Below, piece after piece: positions 1 to 7,696 of a stretch of 64,000 nt of DNA. A model generated the notes under the pieces. It did not search any database. It was not told the DNA's origin and was given only the letters and a program-made list of their open reading frames with translations. Made by a program: the position numbers and the translations under genes. Origin of the DNA: Peteryoungia aggregata LMG 23059. GTDB lineage: Bacteria > Pseudomonadota > Alphaproteobacteria > Rhizobiales > Rhizobiaceae. Positions within the stretch are counted from its first letter, which is position 1. Each line of letters begins with the position of its first letter. The DNA lies in contig NZ_JAUSUW010000001.1 of the NCBI RefSeq assembly GCF_030814435.1, positions 248,001-312,000 on the forward strand, written 5' to 3'.

Positions 1-1117
1 CATAGGGAATGACCTCGTCGTTGAAGTCATAGGCCGAATTGTGCAGGTTCGCCGTATCGCCGTTGCCGATGAAGACAAACGAGCCGGGGCGCGATTCCAG
101 CATGTAGGAGAAATCCTCCGCGCCCATGGTCGGGGGGAAGGCATCGCTGACGGCATGATCACCAGCAACCTTGCGCATGATATCGATGGCGAAATCGGTT
201 TCGGACGCATGGTTGAAGGTGACGGGATAGCCGCGATGATAGCGCAGCGTCGCCTTGGCGCCCATGGCCATGGCCACGCCGCTGGCGATCTCGCCGATAC
301 GCGTCTCGGCCATCTGCCGCATCTCCGGCAGAAGCGTGCGCACGGTTCCCGAGAGCTTCACCATATCGGGAATGACGTTATAGGCATCGCCGCCATGGAT
401 CTTGGTGACCGTAATGACGACCGAGCTCAAGGGATCAGCCTCGCGTGATGCGATCGACTGCAGCGCGACCACGACCTGGGAGGCCGCCAGCACCGGATCG
501 ACGCTCTTATGCGGTTGCGCCGCGTGGCCGCTGCGGCCTTCGATCTCGATGTCAAACTGATCGGCCGCAGCCATGATCGAGCCCCTGCGCGTGGCGAAGG
601 TGCCAACCGCCATGCCCGGATGATTGTGCATGCCGTACACTTCCTTAATGCCGAAATTCTCCATCATGCCGTCGGCGACCATTTCGCGCGCACCACCGCC
701 GCCTTCTTCCGCTGGCTGGAAGATCACAGCAATTGAACCGCGGAAATTCCGGGTTTCGGCAAGATACTTGGCGGCACCCAGCAGCATGGCGGTGTGACCG
801 TCATGGCCGCAGGCATGCATCTTGCCGGGCGTCTTGGAGGCCCAGGGCTTGCCGGACATTTCATGGATCGGCAGGGCATCCATGTCCGCACGGAAGCCGA
901 CGACCGGTCCGTCGCCGCGATTGCCCTTGATGATGCCGACCACACCGGTACGGCCGATCCCCGTCTTTACCACGTCGCAGCCGAACTCCTTCAACTTCTC
1001 GGTGACAAAGGCTGCGGTGCCATGCACATCGAACAGGAGTTCTGGATTCTGGTGCAGGTGGCGGCGCCACTCAGCGACTTCGGGCTGAAGTTCGCTGGCA
1101 CGGTTGAGCACTGGCAT
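1..1117 (-). CDS. M20-family amidohydrolase (hippurate hydrolase/aminoacylase-like), 3' end cut by window
   Basis: Zinc-dependent hydrolase that cleaves N-acyl or amide bonds of amino-acid derivatives in the cytoplasm. The reverse strand reads without a stop from ATG at 1117 to the window edge (about 372 codons). It opens with the family N-terminus ending in EWRRHLHQNPEL and carries the metal-binding motif HACGHDGHTAML and the glutamate motif QPAEEGGGGA. A later EDFSYMLESRPG segment is the C-terminal metal ligand region, so only a few residues are missing. The family is usually about 385-400 aa. It diverges from a peptide-type ABC binding protein, which suggests uptake and hydrolysis of acylated amino acids or peptides; the exact substrate is unknown. 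Confidence 0.9.
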   Translation of the reverse strand, partial: MPVLNRASELQPEVAEWRRHLHQNPELLFDVHGTAAFVTEKLKEFGCDVVKTGIGRTGVVGIIKGNRGDGPVVGFRADMDALPIHEMSGKPWASKTPGKMHACGHDGHTAMLLGAAKYLAETRNFRGSIAVIFQPAEEGGGGAREMVADGMMENFGIKEVYGMHNHPGMAVGTFATRRGSIMAAADQFDIEIEGRSGHAAQPHKSVDPVLAASQVVVALQSIASREADPLSSVVITVTKIHGGDAYNVIPDMVKLSGTVRTLLPEMRQMAETRIGEIASGVAMAMGAKATLRYHRGYPVTFNHASETDFAIDIMRKVAGDHAVSDAFPPTMGAEDFSYMLESRPGSFVFIGNGDTANLHNSAYDFNDEVIPY

Positions 1118-1440
1118 GAAAGTAACCTCTTTTTGTCGTTGTTCCCCGCAGGATTTCGCGCATACTGTGCAGCGATGCGCAGCTTTGGCAAGCCGCAAAA
1201 TTCCATCTTGCATGGAAAATAGGCTTGTGTTTACATGGCCTAAATTTTAGCCAACCCGACGAAGACCAATTCGTCCGGGAACGCATGGCGCGACTCCGAA
1301 AGACGCCTTGAATTGAAAAACTTTCCTGTAATACCAAGACGATAGGTGGTTGACATTTCACCAATGGGCTGGCCACATCGCGGGCCGGCAATTCGGTTCA
1401 ACACCATGCCTGCAAACAAAAATAAATGGGGAATGAGCAC
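1118..1440. promoter_or_regulatory. divergent intergenic region with a small palindrome
   Basis: This 323-base gap separates the M20 hydrolase from the ABC operon and must hold both promoters. A palindrome TTCCAT-N5-ATGGAA lies at 1201-1217, about 85 bases upstream of the hydrolase start, and could be an operator. No convincing -35/-10 pair was identified and no gene is supported here. Confidence 0.3.
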
Positions 1441-3147
1441 ATGAACACTCGCAAACTGATGCTGGCGGCGTCTGCTGCCGCTTTCGCGCTGACGGCAGTA
1501 CCGGCCATGGCCGAACGCGGCACGGACGGCGACCTGAAGATCATCTTCTGGCAGGCGGTCTCGACGATGAACCCGTATCTGTCCGGGGGCACCAAGGAAG
1601 TCTACGCGGCCTCGATGGTCATCGAGCCGCTGGCCCGCTATGACGAAACAGGCGCACTGGTGCCGATGCTCGCCGTCGAGATCCCGACCGTCGAGAACGG
1701 CGGCGTTTCTGCCGACTTCAAGAGCGTGACCTGGAAGCTGAAGCCGGACCTCAAGTGGTCCGACGGCTCGGCTGTGACGGCTGACGACGTCATCTTCACC
1801 TGGAAATACTGCACGGCACCGGACGGCGGCTGCGCCCAGGGTGCCTATTTCGAAGGTGTGAGCAATGTCGAGGCCATCGACGCTTCCACGGTCAAGGTTT
1901 CCTTCTCCGAAGCCAAGCCCTATCCGTACAGCGCCTTTGTCGGTGGTCAGTCGCCGATCATCCAGGCCGCTCAGTTCAAGGATTGCCTGGGCCTCAAGGC
2001 ACCGGAATGCACGGCTGCCAACTTCGGCCCTGTTGGAACCGGCCCCTTCGTCGTCAAGGAATTCAAGCCGAACGACGTCGTGACCTTCGAAGCCAACCCG
2101 AATTACCGCGATGCCGCCAAGCCGGCCTTCGCCTCGGTCACCCTGAAGGGTGGTGGTGACGCTGCCTCTGCCGCCCGCTCGGTTCTTGAGACCGGCGAGT
2201 TCGACTATGCCTGGAACATGCAGGTCGAGCCGGAAATCCTCGAACAGATGATGGCTGCCGGCAAGGGCAAGATCGAAGTCGCCTTCGGCACCCAGGTCGA
2301 GCGTATCGACTTGAACCCCTTCGGCGTGGATCCCTCGCTTGGCGACAAGCGCTCGACGAAGGAAGCCGGCCCGCATCCGGCCCTGTCCGACCCGGCCGTT
2401 CGTCGCGCGCTGTCGATCGCCATCGACCGCGAAATCATCGATGAAGCCGGTTACGGCCCGAACGGCCAGCCGACCTGCAATATCCTGCCGGCTCCGGATA
2501 TCTATGTCTCGACCGCCGTCAACTGGTGCCTGAAGCAGGACATCGAAGGCGCCAACAAGCTGCTCGAGGACGCCGGCTGGAAGATGGGCTCCGATGGCAT
2601 CCGCGAAAAGGATGGTGTGAAGCTGTCCTTCCTCTACCAGACCTCGACCAACTCCGTTCGCCAGGGCACCCAGGCACTGGTCAAGGACATGTGGAGCCAG
2701 ATCGGCGTCTCCGTCGAACTGCGCAACATCTCGGCATCCGTCTTCTTCGGTGGCGACCCGGCCTCTCCGGACACCTTCCAGAAGTTCTATGCCGACATCC
2801 AGATGTACACCAACAACTTCGATGGCACCGACCCGGAGAAGTACATGGCCGGCTGGATGTGCGACAAGCTGCCGAGCCCGGCCAATGGCTGGCAGGGTGA
2901 GAACATCGTCCGCTATTGCAACCCGGAATATGACGCCCTCGTCAAGAAGCTCGGCACCACCGGCAAACTTGAAGACCGCGCCGTCATCGCCAAGCAGCTC
3001 AACGACATGCTGAGCAATGACGTGGCCCAGATCCCGCTCATCCATCGTGGCCAGCCCTCGGCTGTCAACAACACGCTGCTCGGCGTCAAGATGAACGCCT
3101 GGGACTCTGAACTGTGGAACGTCGCCGACTGGTCGCGCGCTAAGTAA
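1441..3147 (+). CDS. ABC transporter periplasmic substrate-binding protein, peptide/family 5 (SBP_bac_5)
   Basis: Captures a peptide or related solute in the periplasm for the two permeases that follow. The 568-aa protein has a Sec signal peptide (MNTRKLMLAASAAAFALTAV then PAMA) and family features such as WSDGSAVTADDVIFTWKY, a central NPNYRD segment and a C-terminal QIPLIHRGQP region. ATG 1441 is preferred over an in-frame upstream start at 1426 because GGGGA sits about ten bases before it and the signal peptide begins there. Length matches DppA/OppA proteins. Two internal Cys pairs (YCTAPDGGC, DCLGLKAPEC) could form periplasmic disulfides. Substrate cannot be told from sequence. Confidence 0.93.
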   Translation: MNTRKLMLAASAAAFALTAVPAMAERGTDGDLKIIFWQAVSTMNPYLSGGTKEVYAASMVIEPLARYDETGALVPMLAVEIPTVENGGVSADFKSVTWKLKPDLKWSDGSAVTADDVIFTWKYCTAPDGGCAQGAYFEGVSNVEAIDASTVKVSFSEAKPYPYSAFVGGQSPIIQAAQFKDCLGLKAPECTAANFGPVGTGPFVVKEFKPNDVVTFEANPNYRDAAKPAFASVTLKGGGDAASAARSVLETGEFDYAWNMQVEPEILEQMMAAGKGKIEVAFGTQVERIDLNPFGVDPSLGDKRSTKEAGPHPALSDPAVRRALSIAIDREIIDEAGYGPNGQPTCNILPAPDIYVSTAVNWCLKQDIEGANKLLEDAGWKMGSDGIREKDGVKLSFLYQTSTNSVRQGTQALVKDMWSQIGVSVELRNISASVFFGGDPASPDTFQKFYADIQMYTNNFDGTDPEKYMAGWMCDKLPSPANGWQGENIVRYCNPEYDALVKKLGTTGKLEDRAVIAKQLNDMLSNDVAQIPLIHRGQPSAVNNTLLGVKMNAWDSELWNVADWSRAK

Positions 3148-3156
3148 TGCCATCAG

Positions 3157-3188
3157 TGCCGGGCCTGCCCCTTTCGGCAGGCCCGGCA
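3157..3188 (+). terminator. intercistronic hairpin between binding protein and permeases
   Basis: Perfect 13-base stem (TGCCGGGCCTGCC) with a 6-base loop immediately after the binding-protein stop codon, followed by a weak T-stretch. Such hairpins usually stabilise the upstream message or partly terminate it, so that binding protein is made in excess of the membrane subunits. Confidence 0.65.
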
Positions 3189-3222
3189 TTCGCATTTTTG
3201 CCGACAGTCTGGAGACCAGCCG

Positions 3223-4233
3223 ATGTTCACCTTCACCGTGCGGCGACTGCTGTTCGCAGTCCCGACGCTACTGGCCATCAGTTTCATTATTTTCGCCCTG
3301 CTCGATCTCGCTCCGAGCGATCCCTTGAGCGACCTGCCGCTGACAATCCCGCCGGAAGTGCGTGAGCAGATCCGCTTGGCCATGGGCCTCGATCAACCCT
3401 TCATCATCCGCTATCTCAAATGGCTGCAGCAGTTCTTCATCAATGAACCGCTCAACATTTTCGAACAGATCACCGGCCTGACCGTCGGCACCGGCGAACG
3501 CATGCGCGTCCTGTCCTGGGCGACCCGCAGCCCCGTGGTCGATCTCATCGTCCAGCGTCTGCCGCAGACGCTCTGGGTCGTCGGCCTGTCCTATCTCTTC
3601 GGCGTTCTCTTGGCGATCCCGATCGGCGTCATCTCCGCCTACCGCCAATACTCCTGGTTCGACCAGATCGGCACCTTCATCTCGATGGTCGGCTATTCCG
3701 TCCCGACCTTCTTCACCGGCGTGCTGCTGATCGTCGTCTTCTCCTCCTGGCTGCAGTGGTTCCCGTCGATCTATGACACCACGCTGGTGGTCAACAGCTG
3801 GGACAGCTTCGTCCTCCAGGTGAAGCAGATGTTCCTGCCCGTGCTGGTGCTGACGCTGTTCAACGTCTCGCAGATCAGCCGCTTCGTGCGCGCCTCCATG
3901 CTCGACAACCTGAACATGGATTATGTCCGCACCGCCCGTGCCAAGGGCGTGAGGGAAAAGGTCGTGCTGCTCGTGCATGTCCTGCGCAACAGCCTGATCC
4001 CGGTGGTGACAGTGATTGCCCTCGGCGTACCCACCATCTTCTCCGGTGCGATCATCACCGAGCAGGTCTTCCGCGTGAACGGCCTCGGCCAGCTGCTGAT
4101 CACCGCAATCCAGGGCGCCGATATCCCGCTCGTGCAGACCCTGACCTTCATCTTCGCGATCCTGATCGTGCTCTTCAACCTGATTGCCGACGTTCTCTAC
4201 GGCATACTCGATCCGAGGATCCGCTATGAGTGA
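3223..4233 (+). CDS. ABC transporter permease, DppB/OppB type
   Basis: Inner-membrane channel subunit of the peptide-type importer, 336 aa with about six membrane segments. It starts with the typical FTVRRLLFAVPTLLAISFII helix and ends with the binding-protein-dependent permease loop (DYVRTARAKGVREKVVL, the EAA motif) and a C-terminal LDPRIRYE. It has the long periplasmic insert common in DppB proteins. It lies 75 bases after the binding-protein gene and its 3' end overlaps the next permease by 8 bases, which indicates translational coupling. Confidence 0.93.
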   Translation: MFTFTVRRLLFAVPTLLAISFIIFALLDLAPSDPLSDLPLTIPPEVREQIRLAMGLDQPFIIRYLKWLQQFFINEPLNIFEQITGLTVGTGERMRVLSWATRSPVVDLIVQRLPQTLWVVGLSYLFGVLLAIPIGVISAYRQYSWFDQIGTFISMVGYSVPTFFTGVLLIVVFSSWLQWFPSIYDTTLVVNSWDSFVLQVKQMFLPVLVLTLFNVSQISRFVRASMLDNLNMDYVRTARAKGVREKVVLLVHVLRNSLIPVVTVIALGVPTIFSGAIITEQVFRVNGLGQLLITAIQGADIPLVQTLTFIFAILIVLFNLIADVLYGILDPRIRYE

Positions 4234-5152
4234 TGCCGCCATCGTGACCGCAACAGCACCGCAGACAAGGCCCCAGAGCGGCGGCTTCTGGCCCATGCTC
4301 TGGCGCCAGTTCCGCGCCCACAAGGGCGGCGTCGCCGGCCTCATCGTCTTCACCTTCATCGTGGCCGCCGTCTTCATCGGCCCCTTCATCCACACGATCG
4401 ACCCGAACAAGATCGACATCCGCGCCAAGAACCAGGGCCCCTCCTGGGAACACCCCTTCGGCACGGATAATCTCGGCAAGGACATGCTGGCCCAGGTGCT
4501 CGCCGGCGGGCAGATCTCGCTCGCCGTCGGCATGGCCGCGATGCTGCTCTCGCTCGTCGTTGGAACGCTGATCGGCGTGCTCTCGGGCTATTCCCGCAAG
4601 CTCGACGGCCCGCTGATGCGCATGACGGACCTGTTCCTGGCGCTGCCGCTGCTGCCGCTGCTGCTTGTCATCATCATGCTCTTCCGCGACACGCTGCGTG
4701 CGGCCTTCGGACCGGAAACCGGCATCTTCATCCTGATCGTCTTCGTCATCGGCATCACCAGCTGGATGCACACGGCCCGCATCGTTCGCGGCGACGTGCT
4801 GGCGATCAAGAGCCAGGAATTCATCCTGGCGGCGAAATCGAGCGGCATGCGCGAACACCGCATCATCAGCAAGCACATCCTGCCGAACGTCATGTCCTCG
4901 ATCATGGTCTCGGCAACACTCGGCATCGCCACCGCCATCATCACCGAGTCCGCGCTGTCCTTCTTGGGGTTAGGCTTCCCGCCTGACTTCCCCACCTGGG
5001 GCCGCCTGCTCTTCGACGGCGCCAACTTCCTGCAGATCAACCCCTCCCGCGTCATCTGGCCGGGGCTCGCGATCTCGCTGACGGTCTTGAGCGTGAACTA
5101 TATCGGCGACGCCATCCGCGATGCGCTCGATCCGAAGGCGTTGAAGCATTGA
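4226..5152 (+). CDS. ABC transporter permease, DppC/OppC type
   Basis: Second channel subunit, 308 aa, with the N-terminal OppC_N segment (QFRAHKGGVAGLIVF), the GTDNLGKDMLAQVLAGGQIS motif and the EAA loop (EFILAAKSSGMREHRII), ending LDPKALKH. ATG 4226 is chosen because it overlaps the previous stop region by 8 bases and starts MSDAAIVT; an upstream in-frame start at 4184 would add residues inside the previous gene. No DppD/DppF ATPases follow; the next gene is on the other strand, so the transporter must borrow ATPases from elsewhere. Confidence 0.92.
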   Translation: MSDAAIVTATAPQTRPQSGGFWPMLWRQFRAHKGGVAGLIVFTFIVAAVFIGPFIHTIDPNKIDIRAKNQGPSWEHPFGTDNLGKDMLAQVLAGGQISLAVGMAAMLLSLVVGTLIGVLSGYSRKLDGPLMRMTDLFLALPLLPLLLVIIMLFRDTLRAAFGPETGIFILIVFVIGITSWMHTARIVRGDVLAIKSQEFILAAKSSGMREHRIISKHILPNVMSSIMVSATLGIATAIITESALSFLGLGFPPDFPTWGRLLFDGANFLQINPSRVIWPGLAISLTVLSVNYIGDAIRDALDPKALKH

Positions 5153-5173
5153 TGCTTAAATCAAGTGGGCGCA

Positions 5174-5875
5174 TCAGCGCCCACTTGGCCTGCCCAATAC
5201 CCGCCTCGCCACAAACCAGCTCGCACAGGCCCAAACGGTGCCCGCAGCCCAGCCGCCCAGAACGTCGGTCAGATAATGCACGCCGAGATAGATGCGGCTG
5301 AGACCGATCAACAGCGTCAGCACGACAGCCACCAGCGGGAAGAAATAGCGCAGCGTCGGCTGTTCCTCGATCCGCGACAGCATGGCGCCGAGCGTCAGAT
5401 AGGTGATCGCCGACAGCATGGCGTGGCCGCTCGGAAAACTCATGTCGGTGACTTCGACGAGATGCTGGACCACCTCCGGGCGCGGCCTCGCGATACCGAG
5501 CTTCATGGCGCTGCTCAAGCCCCAGCCGCCGAGGATCGACACGGTGACGAAGATCGCCGTGCGGAATTTTCGGCGCAACGCGAGATAGACGACAACAAAC
5601 GTGACGAGCAGCGTCAGCACGGTCACGCCACCCAGCGCCGTGATATCGACCATCATCTTGGTGAGCCAGGCAGGCCCGATCGGCAGGGAGGGATCGAAGG
5701 GGTCGCGCAGCATCAGAAGCACGCCTTCATCGAAAGCCCGCGTCTCCCCTTCCAGCACCTCGCCCGTCAGCTCGAACAGGAAATAGGCGACAAGCGCTGC
5801 GACCAGCGCCGTCAGCCAGACACGCCTTTCCGTGGCAGAGGCGATGCGGGTGAGATGGTGCTTGAAACGCTGCAT
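5174..5875 (-). CDS. PAP2-superfamily membrane phosphatase
   Basis: Integral-membrane phosphatase of the lipid phosphatase family, 233 aa with six likely helices. The three signature motifs are present in order: KLGIARPRP, PSGHAM and SRIYLGVHYLTD, which supply the catalytic histidines. Likely substrates are undecaprenyl pyrophosphate or phosphatidic/phosphatidylglycerol phosphate. It converges on the ABC permease with 21 bases between stops and appears to be a single-gene unit. Confidence 0.9.
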   Translation of the reverse strand: MQRFKHHLTRIASATERRVWLTALVAALVAYFLFELTGEVLEGETRAFDEGVLLMLRDPFDPSLPIGPAWLTKMMVDITALGGVTVLTLLVTFVVVYLALRRKFRTAIFVTVSILGGWGLSSAMKLGIARPRPEVVQHLVEVTDMSFPSGHAMLSAITYLTLGAMLSRIEEQPTLRYFFPLVAVVLTLLIGLSRIYLGVHYLTDVLGGWAAGTVWACASWFVARRVLGRPSGR

Positions 5876-6000
5876 GGGGCGGTATCCTGATCTATGGCAT
5901 GGGGTTTCACATTGCGTCGGCAGGCGGGCGCGTCAACCGGGTCTAAGGGGGCAAATCTGGGCGGGTGGGGGTTGTTCAATTCTGAGGGCCCTGCCGCTTG

Positions 6001-6213
6001 GTACCCCCCCTCTGTCCTGCCGGACATCTCCCCCTCAAGGGGGGAGATCGGATGGGGCAAACCTTTCACCGACATTCAGAGAAACACTCCGCGACTTCCC
6101 CTTTGAGATTGCGCCCTGCCACATCAAGGAGGGCAAGTGACAAAGCAGGAGATAGCCGCGCGCCAATCTCCCCCCTTGAGGGGGAGATGTCCGGCAGGAC
6201 AGAGGGGGGTACC
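6001..6213. repeat. composite palindromic intergenic repeat (RIME-like), copy 1
   Basis: Two near-identical arms of about 50 bases in inverted orientation (6001-6051 and 6163-6213) flank a variable core of about 110 bases. Each arm contains its own hairpins, e.g. TCTCCCCC/GGGGGAGA and CTGTCCTGCCGGACA. Rhizobial genomes carry many such mosaic elements (RIMEs). The 439-base gap between the PAP2 gene and the P1 hydrolase is mostly this repeat; no gene is supported in it. Confidence 0.85.
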
Positions 6214-6314
6214 ACACGGCACAGGCTTTGAGCCGACCAGCTTACGCACCAAAACCACCTTGATCTTATCCACCACCCCCGCCACTCTCCGCCCACCCAC
6301 CCGGAGACATCCCC

Positions 6315-7313
6315 ATGCCCCACGGCCCCCTCAACCTCCTGACCGATATCGACGGGCTCTCGGTCGGCCATGCCACAGATCTGGCGCTTGGCTCCGGCGT
6401 GACGGTGATCCTCTTCGACGAACCGACAACCGCGTCTGGAACAGTGCTGGGCGGCGCGCCAGGTGGGCGCGACGTGACGCTGCTTGATCCCTCGATGACG
6501 GTGCAACAGGTCGATGCCTTCGTGCTCTCGGGCGGCTCGGCCTTCGGGCTGGATGCGGCAGGCGGCGTGCAGTCTGGCCTGAGGGCAGCCGGTCGCGGCT
6601 TTGCCGTTGGCTCGGTGCGTGTACCGATCGTGCCGCAGGCGATCCTGATGGATCTCTTGAATGGCGGCGACAAGGATTGGGGTCTGCATGCCCCCTATCG
6701 CAACCTCGGTTACGAGGCCTATCAAAATGCCGCCAAGGGCACCTTCCCGCTCGGCACGGTCGGTGCCGGAACGGGGGCGACCACGGCAAACCTCAAGGGC
6801 GGCCTCGGTTCGGCAAGCGCCATCTCCTCATCAGGCCACACCATCGCAGCCCTCGTCGCCGTCAATGCCATGGGTTCAGTCACGGTTGGCGACGGTCCGC
6901 ATTTCTGGGCCGCCCCCTTCGAGGAGGGGGAGGAATTCGGTGGTCTCGGCCAGCCTGCTCATGTGACCGCCGAAGATCGGGCCATGCGCATCAAGGGACT
7001 GCGGCTGACGGCAACGACCATCGGCGCCGTGGTCACCGATTGCACGCTTTCGAAACCCGAGCTCCACCGCCTGTCGATCGCCGCCCATGATGGCCTCGCC
7101 CGCGCCGTGCTTCCGGCCCACCTGCCCTCCGACGGCGACACGATGTTTACTGCCTCGACGGGAAGACGCGAACGCAGCGGTCAGGCCGACCTCATGGAAC
7201 TCTGCCATCTGGCCACGCTGGTGACGGCCCGGGCGATTGCGCGCGGGGTGTTCGAGGCTGTGGCGCTGCCCTATGCGAATGCGTTGCCGGCCTGGCGTGA
7301 CAGGTGGGGGTGA
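6315..7313 (+). CDS. P1-family (S58) hydrolase, DmpA/NylC-like aminopeptidase or amidase
   Basis: N-terminal-nucleophile hydrolase family that self-cleaves into two chains; members include D-stereospecific aminopeptidase DmpA and the nylon-oligomer endo-hydrolase NylC. The 332-aa protein shows the family pattern: an N-terminal DIDGLSVGHA motif, VLSGGSAFGLDAAGGV at about 70-85, GTVGAGTGAT near 147-156 and AAHDGLARA near 256. The usual Asn-Thr self-cleavage site aligns here with Ala233-Thr234 (LTATTIG), so the residue before the nucleophile appears changed. It stands alone between two composite repeats. Substrate unknown; an amide or beta-peptide is likely from the family. Confidence 0.88.
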   Translation: MPHGPLNLLTDIDGLSVGHATDLALGSGVTVILFDEPTTASGTVLGGAPGGRDVTLLDPSMTVQQVDAFVLSGGSAFGLDAAGGVQSGLRAAGRGFAVGSVRVPIVPQAILMDLLNGGDKDWGLHAPYRNLGYEAYQNAAKGTFPLGTVGAGTGATTANLKGGLGSASAISSSGHTIAALVAVNAMGSVTVGDGPHFWAAPFEEGEEFGGLGQPAHVTAEDRAMRIKGLRLTATTIGAVVTDCTLSKPELHRLSIAAHDGLARAVLPAHLPSDGDTMFTASTGRRERSGQADLMELCHLATLVTARAIARGVFEAVALPYANALPAWRDRWG

Positions 7314-7329
7314 TCTCGGCTCCCTGCGG

Positions 7330-7514
7330 ATACCCCCCTCTGCCCTGCCGGGCATCTCCCCCACAAGGGGGGAGAGCGGATCGCCGCACCGTTTCAACCG
7401 CCGCTAAGTTCCGGCTGTCGAAGGAGAAGGGATGTTTGGTCACGAAGCATAGCGCCGGCTGGCAATCTCCCCCCTTGAGGGGGAGATGTCGGCGTAGCCG
7501 ACAGAGGGGGGTAT
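7330..7514. repeat. composite palindromic intergenic repeat (RIME-like), copy 2
   Basis: Inverted arms at 7330-7380 and 7462-7514 flank a core of about 80 bases. The sequence is clearly the same element as the one at 6001-6213, with a variant inner hairpin in the right arm (TGTCGGCGTAGCCGACA). Together the two copies bracket the P1 hydrolase gene. The rest of the gap to 7696 contains only an FNR-like site. Confidence 0.85.
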
Positions 7515-7579
7515 CGCGCGGCAAACACAGATGAGGACTTGCCAAGAAGCGGAGCCCCCCACTTTCGTCCAACCCACCC

Positions 7580-7593
7580 TTGACCCAAGTCAA
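7580..7593 (+). promoter_or_regulatory. FNR/FixK-like operator upstream of the pta-ackA unit
   Basis: TTGACCCAAGTCAA is a perfect palindrome matching the alphaproteobacterial FixK/FnrN/Anr form TTGAY-N4-RTCAA. It lies about 104 bases upstream of the MaoC-Pta start, a reasonable position for activation under low oxygen. Regulation is inferred from the motif only. Confidence 0.5.
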
Positions 7594-7696
7594 GGACAAC
7601 CCGCCCTCCACCGCCGAGATTGCCCGCCAAGCTCGGTCATGCCTTTGACGCAGACCGGCTGCAGGATGACACGGATCGGGGGAGGACGGTTCGAGA

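Noticed and set aside
1240..3195. 651-codon open frame on the minus strand opposite the ABC binding protein
   Set aside because: Antisense to a clear binding-protein gene; the open frame reflects high GC at third positions and its translation has no family features.
3268..4533. Long minus-strand frame across both peptide-type permeases
   Set aside because: Antisense to two coupled membrane-protein genes and highly acidic low-complexity.
6001..7514. Inverted repeats around the P1 hydrolase as insertion sequence ends
   Set aside because: The same palindromic element occurs elsewhere in the window without any transposase, so it is an intergenic mosaic repeat.
7645..7670. Pho box upstream of the MaoC-Pta gene
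   Set aside because: The second half-site matches too few positions; the FNR-type box is much stronger.
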